From Bacillus sp. FJAT-29814 (GTDB taxonomy: Bacteria; Bacillota; Bacilli; Bacillales; Cytobacillaceae), in assembly GCF_001510715.1 (NCBI RefSeq), contig NZ_LMTJ01000004.1, positions 1 through 64,000 on the forward strand: a DNA stretch of 64,000 nucleotides. The letters are read 5' to 3'. Under the pieces are notes generated by a model. It worked only from the letters and a program-made list of their open reading frames with translations, made no database searches and had not been told where the DNA came from. This document shows, piece by piece, positions 23,640 to 32,411 of the stretch (its first letter is position 1; the number at the start of each line of letters is the position of its first letter). A program made the translations under genes and the position numbers.

Positions 23640-25745
23640 TTATTCTGAGTAAATCTTGATTTGTTCCGTTATTCTCATTAAAGATGGAGCTGTTAGCAAT
23701 TTTTCCAATTGCCCCTTATCCGATAATAAATTGTTTAACTGTGAAACCGCCTTGATGTGCGAATCCCCATCAATGGCTGCCAGAACGATGAAAACTTGAA
23801 CCTCTTTCCCCATTACCAATACCGGTTTCCCTAGCTTAAGCAAACTCATGCCCAGCTGATGGACGCCATCCTCCGGCTTAGCATGCGGAATCGCAATTTT
23901 TGGAGCAATAACGATATAAGGTCCCATCGTTTTGATATTTCTAATCATGGCTTCCACATATTCATCCGCAATGTATCCTTTACTTCGCAACGGCTCTGAA
24001 GCAATCTTGATCGCCTCTTCCCAATCACCAACATTCTCTTTAAAAAGAATATTTTCTTTTGTCAACAAGTCGCCCAAGGATGGCTTTGGCCGTTCCGCTT
24101 GAAAAGGAACTGATTTTGCGAGATGCTGCTTTAATTCCTTCAAAAGCCCTGATTCATTCCGTATGTCTGCATATTTATGAATAATGTCCATTAATGCCTC
24201 TACAGAAGCGGACTGTTTTTGATTTTCATCCAATTGGGAATTGATCTTTTTTAATAAGTTCTCCTTTTCGGCTTCTGTTAAAATGGGACTGACAATAAAG
24301 ACTGGCCTGTCCTTTTCCTCGAGCGGAATCGTCGAGATGATGAAATCAGCATCAAAATGTTGATTTTCGTATTCTCTTAGTGAGACACAGCCAATGATAT
24401 CAATGGTTGAAAATAGGCCCTCCAACTGATGCTGCAGCAATCTCGATGTGCCGATACCATTGGTGCACACAATCAATGCGGTTTTCCGGAGCGCCGGCTG
24501 GGCGCCGACCTTCTTCATCCAGCCGCCAAAGTGCATTGCAATTAAAGCGGTTTCATCATCGTTAACTTCTTTGCCAGTCAATTGCTCAAGATGATACATA
24601 ACCTTGCGTGTAATGATAAAAATATCATGGTAATTCTCTTTAATCGCTTTGGTCATTTCATTTTCAAATTCAAGCCCGTATTTCACACGATAATAGGCCG
24701 GTTTCACATGAAGCAGCAAATTCCTTTCAATTTCCTGGCGATTTTCAAAAAAGACACAGGCGTATTTTTGGAAGTCACTGACCATATGGGCAACAGCCTT
24801 TTTCATGGAACCGTAGCTCTTAGTTGCCGACTCATCCGCAAACTGAATCCTAGAACCCAACAAGTGCTTCGTGATATACAAGATTTCATCCTCGGGAAAA
24901 TCGGTTTGAAATAGTGCCGATAGCTTCGCTGCTATTTTTTGAGCAGCCTGAAACTGTCTGGTTTCCTGCAGAACCTCTTTTTCAACAGGGTCAATGCATA
25001 CCTTTTTGCCCTTGGAAAGCCGCTTATAAAAGAACAGCAACTGGAGTGGGAAATGCTCGAGAAATTCATCCGTAAATTTGATATTCAGTTCCTTTTCGCT
25101 TTCCTCCACAATCATTTGAACCGCTTTCAGTTTCTCGAAATCAAATAAATCGAGATTTTCCCCCGTGTGATTCTGGAGAACATAGGGAATTTTCCTTAGT
25201 ATCGTTTGCCAGCTTTGGTCTGGCAGAACCAGCTGAAGATAATGTGCAATCGCTTTACGTTTGTCATCTTCATTCCCAAGGATGATATATCCCTGTTTGC
25301 GGTCAAACTCAAGGATTAACTGAAATCGTCCTAGTTCTTCCTTTAATGCCTTTAAATCATCTATAGTGGTATTCCGACTAACACGGAGCTTTTCCATTAG
25401 ATCCCCCAAAAACAATGGGGCATCCCGGGCCATTAAATAAATGGCCAGCCAACCCTTTCGCTCCTTGGCTGTATACTCGTAATGCCATTCCTTCAAAGTT
25501 CCAAGCTTCTCTGGTATTTGAACGGCCGCCTCCTCTTCCAAATAAAACCCTGCAGACCTAACGTGCTTAATTGGAGGCAGATCATTGTCCTTCAACCAGT
25601 CGCTAATCTTCTCGATATCGTAATAAATCGTCCTTCGAGAAATATGAAACCTTTCAGTCAACTCCTTAACAGGAACATAGGTTGACGCCTGAATTAAGTA
25701 ATTCAAGATTGCTGTACTGCGCTGATCAAGTGCTACCTTCCCCAC
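23640..25745 (-). CDS. PRD-containing PTS regulator (BglG/LicR/MtlR type)
   Basis: About 700 residues. In order: an N-terminal HTH (KELTERFHISRRTIYYDIEKI), two PTS-regulation domains (about residues 170-280 and 290-400), an EIIB-like domain (ALIVCTNGIGTSRLLQHQ) and a EIIA-like domain (IAPKIAIPHAKPEDG). Such proteins activate their own operon, gated by PTS phosphorylation. The start is uncertain: the GTG at 25745 directly follows an operator-like palindrome and has AAAGGGG almost touching it, while a TTG at 25781 has no ribosome binding site and would put the palindrome inside the gene. First gene of the nine-gene operon. Confidence 0.9.
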   Translation of the reverse strand: MGKVALDQRSTAILNYLIQASTYVPVKELTERFHISRRTIYYDIEKISDWLKDNDLPPIKHVRSAGFYLEEEAAVQIPEKLGTLKEWHYEYTAKERKGWLAIYLMARDAPLFLGDLMEKLRVSRNTTIDDLKALKEELGRFQLILEFDRKQGYIILGNEDDKRKAIAHYLQLVLPDQSWQTILRKIPYVLQNHTGENLDLFDFEKLKAVQMIVEESEKELNIKFTDEFLEHFPLQLLFFYKRLSKGKKVCIDPVEKEVLQETRQFQAAQKIAAKLSALFQTDFPEDEILYITKHLLGSRIQFADESATKSYGSMKKAVAHMVSDFQKYACVFFENRQEIERNLLLHVKPAYYRVKYGLEFENEMTKAIKENYHDIFIITRKVMYHLEQLTGKEVNDDETALIAMHFGGWMKKVGAQPALRKTALIVCTNGIGTSRLLQHQLEGLFSTIDIIGCVSLREYENQHFDADFIISTIPLEEKDRPVFIVSPILTEAEKENLLKKINSQLDENQKQSASVEALMDIIHKYADIRNESGLLKELKQHLAKSVPFQAERPKPSLGDLLTKENILFKENVGDWEEAIKIASEPLRSKGYIADEYVEAMIRNIKTMGPYIVIAPKIAIPHAKPEDGVHQLGMSLLKLGKPVLVMGKEVQVFIVLAAIDGDSHIKAVSQLNNLLSDKGQLEKLLTAPSLMRITEQIKIYSE

Positions 25746-25749
25746 CCCC

Positions 25750-25772
25750 TTTGCACAGTTAATATGTGCAAA
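25750..25772. promoter_or_regulatory. Operator-like palindrome before the PRD regulator
   Basis: TTTGCACA, seven bases, TGTGCAAA is a perfect 8-bp inverted repeat. Further half-sites follow at about 25775 (AGTGCAAAA) and 25869 (TTTGTGCAAAA). Repeated GTGCAAAA elements ahead of a PRD regulator gene suggest an autoregulatory binding region. Confidence 0.5.
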
Positions 25773-26198
25773 ATAGTGCAAAATAGTACGAAAAGCTGAT
25801 TAACCATTGCATACTTATACTCTACACCCTATTGCGGCAAATATGGAGACCAAATGCCGCCCCTTCCATTTGTGCAAAATTGGACTAAGGGATGGAATAA
25901 GCGTGTAAACATGAAGATTGTTAACATCGCACCACACTACCGGCGGAGAAAACGAAGGTATTTCTGAAAAGATGAATAAGCGAACGCGCCATAAGAAGTA
26001 GGGGATGAAGTGGTTAGAGGAAAAAACGAAGAGACCACATCATGAGAGGCGCGGCCATGTCACGTTTGGAATAAAAATGGTATAGTAACTTTGTAGGTCT
26101 AGCGGATGCAATGATATATTTTTTCATAAAATTTATCGAACATTTCGAGAAGGTTGACATGTTCACAATCCGGCTCTAACAAAGGAGATGAATTTCTG
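25773..26198. other. Divergent intergenic region
   Basis: Apart from the GTGCAAAA half-sites described above I see no gene, repeat or clear promoter. It must hold the promoters of the PTS operon (leftwards) and of the small hypothetical gene (rightwards). Confidence 0.4.
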
Positions 26199-26498
26199 AT
26201 GAATACCGTAAAAGAGAAATTGAAAATCGCACTTGAGGATTGGGAAATGATGAAGAAAGCATCAGAGGACGATAGTGAAGAATGCGCAGAACGGTTCGAG
26301 AGGCACTTTTATGAATTCATTGATGAATTAAAGGTCTGGTATCAGCATTTGGAACAGCCGCCAACCACTATAGAAGAGGCCGAAAATCTAATCGAAATAA
26401 GAGAAATCATGGAACTCCTCCCTTCGCCGCTTGAGCTCAACTTTTTAACAGAACTGGAACTCATTATCGAGGGTGAAGAACGAGTCCAGTATGATTAA
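26199..26498 (+). CDS. Small acidic hypothetical protein
   Basis: 99 residues, strongly acidic, helical (KLKIALEDWEMMKKASEDD, LKVWYQHLEQPPTTIEEAE), with no family I can name. GGAGATG lies ten bases before the ATG at 26199. It has no signal peptide. It is transcribed away from the PTS operon and is followed by a 170-bp gap. Confidence 0.65.
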   Translation: MNTVKEKLKIALEDWEMMKKASEDDSEECAERFERHFYEFIDELKVWYQHLEQPPTTIEEAENLIEIREIMELLPSPLELNFLTELELIIEGEERVQYD

Positions 26499-26668
26499 TC
26501 GCAGCTCGGGCTATTCCAGGTAATTATTCCTCTAAAAAATTTGTCATTCAACCAAACGTATCTCTGATTTTCCATAAAATATATACAATTAATTATATGA
26601 AAATAGTAAAACAACGGAGTTATGCAGCATAAAGACAGTCGTAAACGACGAGCAAAAGGTGTGGAAGT

Positions 26669-27145
26669 ATGAGGTTAATTATGTATTGTGAGACAATCTA
26701 TTCGGATGGCCCGCTTCCTTTGCCACTGGGCTTTTCCATTCGGGCGTTTCGACCAGGAGATGAAACGACTTGGGCAAAAATTGAAACACAAGCTGGGGAG
26801 TTTGCAACCGTAACGGAGGCTTTACAACGCTTCCACAATGAGTTTCACGGATGCGAATCCGACCTTCAGCAACGTTGTTTTTTTCTTCAAAACCCTGAGG
26901 GAGATGCGATTGGTACCATTATGGCCTGGTACGGGGAGTATGAAGGCCGCAGGATCGGACGAATTCACTGGGTGGGAATTGTCCCGAATTATCAAGGGAA
27001 AAAGCTAGCAAAACCGTTATTAACCTATGCCTTGGCTGAGATGAGCAAGTACCATCAAGAAGTCTATCTAACCACACAAAAACATAATGTGCCAGCCATT
27101 CGTCTATATGAGGCATACGGTTTTTATCCCATTGAAACCACCTGA
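26669..27145 (+). CDS. GNAT-family N-acetyltransferase
   Basis: 158 residues with a GNAT fold: FSIRAFRPGDETTWAKIE at the start, RIGRIHWVGIVPNYQGKKLAKPLL as the acetyl-CoA binding motif A, and NVPAIRLYEAYGF at the end. The substrate is unknown. AAGGTGTGG precedes the ATG. The stop codon TGA lies in the loop of a terminator hairpin, so the last codons are part of the stem. Confidence 0.85.
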   Translation: MRLIMYCETIYSDGPLPLPLGFSIRAFRPGDETTWAKIETQAGEFATVTEALQRFHNEFHGCESDLQQRCFFLQNPEGDAIGTIMAWYGEYEGRRIGRIHWVGIVPNYQGKKLAKPLLTYALAEMSKYHQEVYLTTQKHNVPAIRLYEAYGFYPIETT

Positions 27146-27168
27146 GCAAGGTGGATTCAATGGGTTTT
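27128..27168 (+). terminator. Terminator enclosing the GNAT stop codon
   Basis: CCCATTGAAACCACC and GGTGGATTCAATGGG form a near-perfect stem, followed by TTTTGC. The TGA of the acetyltransferase lies in the 7-nt loop, so ribosomes at the stop would block the hairpin. Confidence 0.75.
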
Positions 27169-27229
27169 GCATTATAATTGATCTACAACCCGACCAGTTC
27201 CTACAAAAACCGTCCCCATGGTCACGAAC

Positions 27230-27269
27230 TAAAAAAAGCGCAAGGACCTTTATTCAAATCCTTACGCTT
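27230..27269 (-). terminator. Terminator of the manA gene
   Basis: AAGCGCAAGGA (27236-27246) pairs with TCCTTACGCTT (27259-27269). On the minus strand the stem is followed by TTTTTAG. Confidence 0.75.
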
Positions 27270-27277
27270 ATTGTTTA

Positions 27278-28222
27278 TTACATATGCGACACGATCAATT
27301 CACATTCCCCGTCTAGGTTAAACGCCCCAAAGCCAACAGGGATAATCAGGTGCGTACCTTTCTTCAAGTCATACTGCTTTCCCTCATGAAGCAGCCTGCC
27401 ATTCCCCTTGATGACACTCAATAGCAAATACCGATCATCAAATGAGAACGAAGCTTGCCCCTTAATCTCCCATTTATAAACTGTAAAAAACTCTGACTCT
27501 ACAAAAGTGGTAACGACTGCATTTTCCCGTTCCTCCACCCTCGGCTCTCTCACATAATCCTGATGCGGAACAGTTGTAACATCAATCGCCTTCTTCAAGT
27601 GCAACTCACGCAAGTTCCCTTCAGCATCGCGGCGATCATAATCGTAGACACGGTAGGTGGTGTCTGAGCTTTGCTGGGTTTCCAATACGAGCGTGCCTTC
27701 GCACAACGCATGAATCGTGCCGCTTGGGACAAAGAAGAAGTCGCCCGGTTTGATTTTCACCCGGCGTAGCAGCCCGTTCCAGTTCCCTGCCTCGATTTGC
27801 GCTACCAACTCTTCCCTCGACCCGGCATTATGGCCAAAAATCATGTCCGCATCTTCCTTGCAATCGATAATATACCAGCACTCAGTCTTGCCCAATTCCC
27901 CATTTTCATGGACTTGGGCATAAGCATCATCGGGATGGACCTGAACCGACAAATCCATATTCGCGTCCAAAATCTTCGTCAATAACGGAAATACCGCTTC
28001 TTTGGGATGCCCAAACAATTCCGAATGCTCCTGCCACAGCTGGTCTAGCGTCATCCCTGCATACTCGCCGTTTTCAATCTCAGAAGGACCATTGGGATGG
28101 GCAGATATCGCCCAGCATTCCCCGGTATGCTCGTTAGGTATCTGATATCCAAATTCCCTTTCTAAGGCAGTTCCTCCCCAGATTCTCTCTTTAAAAACTG
28201 GTTTTAAAAATAATGGCTGCAA
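27278..28222 (-). CDS. manA: Mannose-6-phosphate isomerase, class I
   Basis: 314 residues of the Bacillus-type class I ManA, converting mannose-6-P to fructose-6-P. Blocks: FKERIWGGTALEREFGY, GECWAISAHPNGPSEIENG, DLSVQVHPDDAYAQVHENGELGKTECWYI (zinc ligands) and DFFFVPSGTIHAL. The start is a TTG eight bases after GGAGG; an earlier in-frame TTG overlaps that site. Downstream of the glycerate kinase gene and divergent from mngA, it supplies the mannose-6-P branch of mannosylglycerate breakdown. Confidence 0.93.
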   Translation of the reverse strand: MQPLFLKPVFKERIWGGTALEREFGYQIPNEHTGECWAISAHPNGPSEIENGEYAGMTLDQLWQEHSELFGHPKEAVFPLLTKILDANMDLSVQVHPDDAYAQVHENGELGKTECWYIIDCKEDADMIFGHNAGSREELVAQIEAGNWNGLLRRVKIKPGDFFFVPSGTIHALCEGTLVLETQQSSDTTYRVYDYDRRDAEGNLRELHLKKAIDVTTVPHQDYVREPRVEERENAVVTTFVESEFFTVYKWEIKGQASFSFDDRYLLLSVIKGNGRLLHEGKQYDLKKGTHLIIPVGFGAFNLDGECELIVSHM

Positions 28223-28281
28223 AATGAATACCTCCAAAAGATCTTTAACATTTCCTTAACTATTCCTATTTTTGAATAAGA

Positions 28282-29439
28282 TTACTTTCCGCCAAATCCA
28301 TCAACCAATCCCAAAACTCTTCCTAGCTGCTCCGCGGTTCTTCGCAAATTCCCGCTGGCAACCTCTGGGCTCATGGCTACATTCAAATCCACCGGGCCGC
28401 CGACCACTGTAAAATAAGCCGCGATTCCCGACTCATACAAGGAAGGTTTCCCTTCGGACACATCGCCCGCCAAGGCAATCACAGGGATCCCGTGTTTCTT
28501 AGCCATTTGGGCAATTCCCGCCGGAGCCTTCCCCATCGAAGTTTGTCCGTCAAGCTTGCCCTCACCCGTGATGACGAGGTTAACACCGTTAAGTTTCTCC
28601 TCTAAACGGGTCAGCCCCAGGATCAACTCAACGCCCGACTCTAACTCTGCCTGCAGGAACCCGGCAAATGCCGCTCCCAATCCGCCAGCTGCACCGGCAC
28701 CCGAAATCCCCTGCAAATCGATGCCGAACTGCTCCAGCACGACATCCGCAAACCGCCGAAGGCCTTGATCCAATTCTTCCACCACTTCAGGAGTTGCTCC
28801 TTTTTGTGGTCCAAAAATATAAGCCGCCCCGTTTGTACCATATAACGGATTATGGACGTCACAGGCCACCCGGAACCTTGTCGCCCTCACCTTTTCTGGA
28901 ACAGAACTAGCCTTAACCTTGTTAATATTCTTAAGCTCAACTCCGCCAAATCCAACAGAAAGAACTTCCTGATTGAAAAATTGGAACCCTAACGCCTGAA
29001 GCATTCCTACACCGGCATCATTGGTCGAACTTCCGCCAAGCCCAATAATAACCTCCTTGCATCCGTTGTCAATCGCATCCAATATCAACTCGCCAACACC
29101 ATATGATGTAGTATAAAGAGGATTTCGCTGCTCTACACTTACTAACGGGAGGCCGCATGCTTCGGCAACCTCAACAACAGCCGCCGTTCCGCCGCCTAAA
29201 ATTCCGTATCTCCCCTTAACCTTCTCGCCAAGCGGACCGGTAATCACTTTTTCCACAAACCTGCCCCCCGTAGCATATACTAACGCCTCGACGGTTCCCT
29301 CACCGCCATCAGCAACGGGTACCGTTTCAACAACAAAATCCATGCCTGTGCGGTCAAAACCTTCGGCTATGGATTGATTCGCTTCCATCGACGAAAGACT
29401 TCCCTTAAACGAATCCATCGCCACTAATACTTTCAACAT
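28282..29439 (-). CDS. glxK: Glycerate kinase (GlxK/GarK type)
   Basis: 385 residues. N-terminal VAMDSFKGSLSSMEANQSI and PVADGGEGTVEAL, central EVIIGLGGSSTNDAGVGMLQALGF and DLQGISGAGAAGGLGAAF, and NLVITGEGKLDGQTSMGKAP are signatures of this glycerate kinase family. It phosphorylates glycerate at the expense of ATP, feeding glycolysis. AGGAGTG precedes the ATG at 29439; a GTG three codons earlier is less likely. It sits between manA and the divergent regulator, and takes the glycerate released by MngB. Confidence 0.93.
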   Translation of the reverse strand: MLKVLVAMDSFKGSLSSMEANQSIAEGFDRTGMDFVVETVPVADGGEGTVEALVYATGGRFVEKVITGPLGEKVKGRYGILGGGTAAVVEVAEACGLPLVSVEQRNPLYTTSYGVGELILDAIDNGCKEVIIGLGGSSTNDAGVGMLQALGFQFFNQEVLSVGFGGVELKNINKVKASSVPEKVRATRFRVACDVHNPLYGTNGAAYIFGPQKGATPEVVEELDQGLRRFADVVLEQFGIDLQGISGAGAAGGLGAAFAGFLQAELESGVELILGLTRLEEKLNGVNLVITGEGKLDGQTSMGKAPAGIAQMAKKHGIPVIALAGDVSEGKPSLYESGIAAYFTVVGGPVDLNVAMSPEVASGNLRRTAEQLGRVLGLVDGFGGK

Positions 29440-29520
29440 ATGAATCACTCCTCATTCCCTTGGTAAAAATCGTCAACTCTCTGCTATAATAAAAGGACTG
29501 AAAATTCCGGGGTGAATACA

Positions 29521-30249
29521 ATGCGATTTGAAGATCGCTTACAAAAGTTTGAATATAAGTTAAATGACACAGATGACCAAATTATCGAATACATCCTACA
29601 AAACAAGCAGGACTTTGTTCGCCAATCCATTCAAAGTCTGGCGGCCCATTTATATACGGTCCCGAATACCATCACCAGACTATCCAAAAAGCTGGGTTAC
29701 GATGGTTTTTCCCATCTTAAAAATAGTATTAAAGAAGAACTAGAATCGGCTATCATCGCAGAAGAGGACAGTTCCTACCATTATATCCAACGGACATTTG
29801 AGTTGATTGACAAGAACCGGATCGAAACCGCCGCTAAAATGATTCACGAAGCCAAGCGCACACTGTTATTTGGCGTCGGAGACATGGCGATATTCTGTGA
29901 CCTGTTGGTCCGCAACTTACGTGTCGTAGGAAAAAAAGCTGAATTCTCCATTCATCGCCATGAAGTCATTCATATAGTAAATGAAATGAATCATCATGAT
30001 GTTTTGGTGTTAATGAGCTTATCAGGAGAAACACCGCAAATTCTCGAAATGGCTAACATTGCCACGCAAAGGGGAATTCCGATTATATCGCTAACGCACT
30101 TTGATCGGAATTCATTGCAAGAAACAGCCTCAGTCAATCTATACTGCTTTGCCCCTAAAAAAGAAAAAAACGGCTACAACATCACCGACAGAACACCCGT
30201 GATGATTGTTTTGCAACTATTATCTCAATATTATTGGGACCACTTTTAA
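29521..30249 (+). CDS. MurR/RpiR-family transcriptional regulator
   Basis: 242 residues: an N-terminal RpiR HTH (QSIQSLAAHLYTVPNTITRLSKKLGYDGFSHLK) and a C-terminal SIS domain (TLLFGVGDMAIFCDLL, LVLMSLSGETPQILEMA) that binds a phosphosugar. GGGGTG lies six bases before the ATG at 29521, and TATAAT at 29485 marks the likely promoter. It is divergent from glxK-manA and upstream of mngA-mngB, so it is the natural candidate to sense 6-phosphomannosylglycerate or mannose-6-P. This replaces the GntR-type MngR of E. coli. Confidence 0.9.
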   Translation: MRFEDRLQKFEYKLNDTDDQIIEYILQNKQDFVRQSIQSLAAHLYTVPNTITRLSKKLGYDGFSHLKNSIKEELESAIIAEEDSSYHYIQRTFELIDKNRIETAAKMIHEAKRTLLFGVGDMAIFCDLLVRNLRVVGKKAEFSIHRHEVIHIVNEMNHHDVLVLMSLSGETPQILEMANIATQRGIPIISLTHFDRNSLQETASVNLYCFAPKKEKNGYNITDRTPVMIVLQLLSQYYWDHF

Positions 30250-30252
30250 AAT

Positions 30253-30268
30253 TGTGTAAAAATACACA
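30253..30268. promoter_or_regulatory. Candidate operator upstream of mngA
   Basis: TGTGTA, AAAA, TACACA is a perfect inverted repeat directly after the regulator's stop codon. A second half-site, CTGTGTAAAAATA, lies at about 30293, in the region where the mngA promoter should be. Confidence 0.45.
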
Positions 30269-30300
30269 TGTATCCGCTTAATTGAATTCTATCTGTGTAA

Positions 30301-30333
30301 AAATAAGAAGAATCGCTCTTCTTATTTTTTTTT
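30301..30333 (+). terminator. Strong terminator between regulator and mngA
   Basis: AATAAGAAGA and TCTTCTTATT form a perfect 10-bp stem followed by at least eight T. It ends the regulator transcript, or acts as an attenuator for mngA if transcription enters from upstream. Confidence 0.8.
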
Positions 30334-30354
30334 TGCTACGATAAAGACATCAAA

Positions 30355-30368
30355 TGAAAACACTTTCA
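30355..30368 (+). promoter_or_regulatory. Possible CcpA (cre) site before mngA
   Basis: TGAAAACACTTTCA differs at one key position from the cre consensus TGWAANCGNTNWCA. It lies 25 bases before the mngA ATG, where CcpA could block elongation. Weak evidence. Confidence 0.3.
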
Positions 30369-30392
30369 GCAATGATAGAGGAGGGAAACACG

Positions 30393-32339
30393 ATGCAATT
30401 ACAAGCACTTACCTCACCAAGCCTGATTAGTACCGGAAAGACCTTTCAATCAAAGAAAGCGGCGATTCAGTACCTAGTGAAACAGCTCGGTGAAGCGGGC
30501 AAACTGCATTCCGAACAAGATTTTTACCAAGCGGTTTTAGATAGAGAAAAACTGTCTGCGACAGGCTTTGAAGGCGGATTGGCAATACCGCACGGAAAGT
30601 CAGCAACCGTTAAGGAGGCGGCCTTCGCCATTGCCACCCTGCAAAAACCGTTAACTGATTGGGAGAGTATCGACCCCAATAATCAAGTTCAACTCATTAT
30701 TTTATTGGCGATTCCAGAGACAGAAGCGGGTTCAACCCATCTTGCTTTACTTTCAGAATTTGTCAAGAGATTGTCAAACGCCGCCTATAAAAACAGGCTG
30801 ATGAACGCAAAAACCAATTTAGAGTTATTCCAGCAGCTAGACAATACGGAAGCCCAGACTGAAACCAAAACAGTGAAAAAATCAAACAAAACCGTATTAG
30901 CGATCACCGCTTGCCCGGCCGGAATTGCCCATACCTATATGGCCGCTGAAGCATTGATCAAAGCCGGAAATGAACTTGGCGTGGATGTCTTTGTGGAAAA
31001 GCAAGGCGCTAACGGAATTGAGGACCGTCATACCACTGCTCTTTTGAACAAAGCAGATGTTATTATTTTTGCCAATGATGTGGCCATCAAGGACGAGGAT
31101 CGATTCGCTCACTTGCCAAAAGTGAAAACTTCGGTGGCGGCGCCACTTAGAAACGCTGCAAGCCTCATTCAACAAGCATTGGAAAAGGCGGAAGCGACGC
31201 CAAAGAAAAAGTACAACCCATCGCAAGTTGCTGATTCTTCCTCTAATGAGGGCGGAGAGAAATCTTTTAAAACTGAAATTAAAGACTCCATCTTAACTGG
31301 TATTTCTTATATTATCCCGGTTATTGTGGCCGGCGGGATGACATTGGCGGCGGCCGTGTTAATCTCCCAAGCCTTTGGCCTGCAAGAGGTCTATGCACAA
31401 GAGGGCTCATGGTTATGGTTATTAAGGCAACTTGGCGGCGGACTCCTAGGACAATTGATGGTGCCAATTTTAGCCGCCTATATGGCCTACTCCATCGCGG
31501 ATAAGCCGGCGCTTGGACCTGGTTTCGCTGCCGGTGTCGCCGCCAACCTGATTGGTTCCGGATTCCTCGGCGGGATGCTTGGCGGTTTCTTAGCCGGTTT
31601 CTTCTTAAAGTTTTTAAAGAAAAAAATCCAGCCAAAAGGCACATTTGCCGGATTCATCAGCTTCTGGCTCTATCCGGTTGTCGGAACACTTGTCGTTGGC
31701 TCCATCATGTTATTTGTCATCGGAAAGCCCCTTGCTTGGATCAACCAAGGGTTAATCGACTGGCTCGGCAGTTTGTCCGGTGCAAACGCACTTATATTAG
31801 GAGCGATTCTTGGCGCCATGGTATCCTTTGACCTCGGCGGTCCGGTAAACAAGGCGGCCTATACCTTCTGTATCGGTGCGATGGCCAGCGGAAACTTTAT
31901 TCCTTACGCAGCATTTGCTTCCGTAAAAATGGTTTCAGCCTTTGGAGTAACAGGCGCAACCATCATCGGGAAAAAATACTTTACACAACAAGAACAAGAA
32001 GTCGGGAAACAAACATGGCTGCTTGGCCTGGCGGGAATCACGGAGGGGGCCATCCCATTCATGATTAACGACCCGCTGCGGGTAATCCCATCCTTAATTG
32101 CCGGTTCTGCTGTAACAGGTGCCATTGTTGCCTACTTTAACATTGGTCTGAACGTTCCAGGCGCAGGAATTTTCTCGCTTGCCCTTCTACAAGGCCAGCA
32201 AATGCTGCTTGCCGCCACTATTTGGTTAGGTGCCGCATTGCTTGGTGCTGCCATTTCGATGGCGCTATTAATTATCACTAGAAAAAACAAGCTTAAAAAA
32301 GAACAGAAACAGATTGCAGCGACACAAGAAGCCGCTTAA
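30393..32339 (+). CDS. mngA: PTS IIABC, mannosylglycerate/fructose family (MngA)
   Basis: 648 residues with fused PTS domains. IIA (1-140) has its active His in GGLAIPHGKSA. IIB (about 165-265) has the Cys-containing loop ITACPAGIAHTYMAAEAL. IIC (about 285-635) has eight to ten membrane segments (ILTGISYIIPVIVAGGMTL, GGPVNKAAYTFCIGAMASG, GITEGAIPFMINDP). By itself it could be a fructose permease, but the GH38 enzyme next to it and the glycerate kinase indicate 2-O-alpha-mannosyl-D-glycerate. The ATG at 30393 has GAGGAGGG ahead; an earlier in-frame ATG has none. Confidence 0.9.
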   Translation: MQLQALTSPSLISTGKTFQSKKAAIQYLVKQLGEAGKLHSEQDFYQAVLDREKLSATGFEGGLAIPHGKSATVKEAAFAIATLQKPLTDWESIDPNNQVQLIILLAIPETEAGSTHLALLSEFVKRLSNAAYKNRLMNAKTNLELFQQLDNTEAQTETKTVKKSNKTVLAITACPAGIAHTYMAAEALIKAGNELGVDVFVEKQGANGIEDRHTTALLNKADVIIFANDVAIKDEDRFAHLPKVKTSVAAPLRNAASLIQQALEKAEATPKKKYNPSQVADSSSNEGGEKSFKTEIKDSILTGISYIIPVIVAGGMTLAAAVLISQAFGLQEVYAQEGSWLWLLRQLGGGLLGQLMVPILAAYMAYSIADKPALGPGFAAGVAANLIGSGFLGGMLGGFLAGFFLKFLKKKIQPKGTFAGFISFWLYPVVGTLVVGSIMLFVIGKPLAWINQGLIDWLGSLSGANALILGAILGAMVSFDLGGPVNKAAYTFCIGAMASGNFIPYAAFASVKMVSAFGVTGATIIGKKYFTQQEQEVGKQTWLLGLAGITEGAIPFMINDPLRVIPSLIAGSAVTGAIVAYFNIGLNVPGAGIFSLALLQGQQMLLAATIWLGAALLGAAISMALLIITRKNKLKKEQKQIAATQEAA

Positions 32340-32360
32340 GAAATAGATAACAAAAAATAA

Positions 32361-32394
32361 TATGGTACCTAGCGAATAACTCCTAGGTACCATA
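32361..32394 (+). other. Perfect 12-bp intercistronic hairpin, mngA-mngB
   Basis: TATGGTACCTAG and CTAGGTACCATA pair perfectly around a 10-nt loop, with no U-tail, five bases before the mngB ribosome binding site region. It likely protects or processes the bicistronic mRNA, or tunes mngB translation. Confidence 0.65.
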
Positions 32395-32411
32395 AATATT
32401 TGGAGGACATC

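Noticed and set aside
25773..25800. Possible sigma-54 promoter (TTGCAC with nearby TTGCA)
   Set aside because: The spacing is four bases instead of five and the GG of the -24 element is missing; the repeats are better explained as regulator half-sites.
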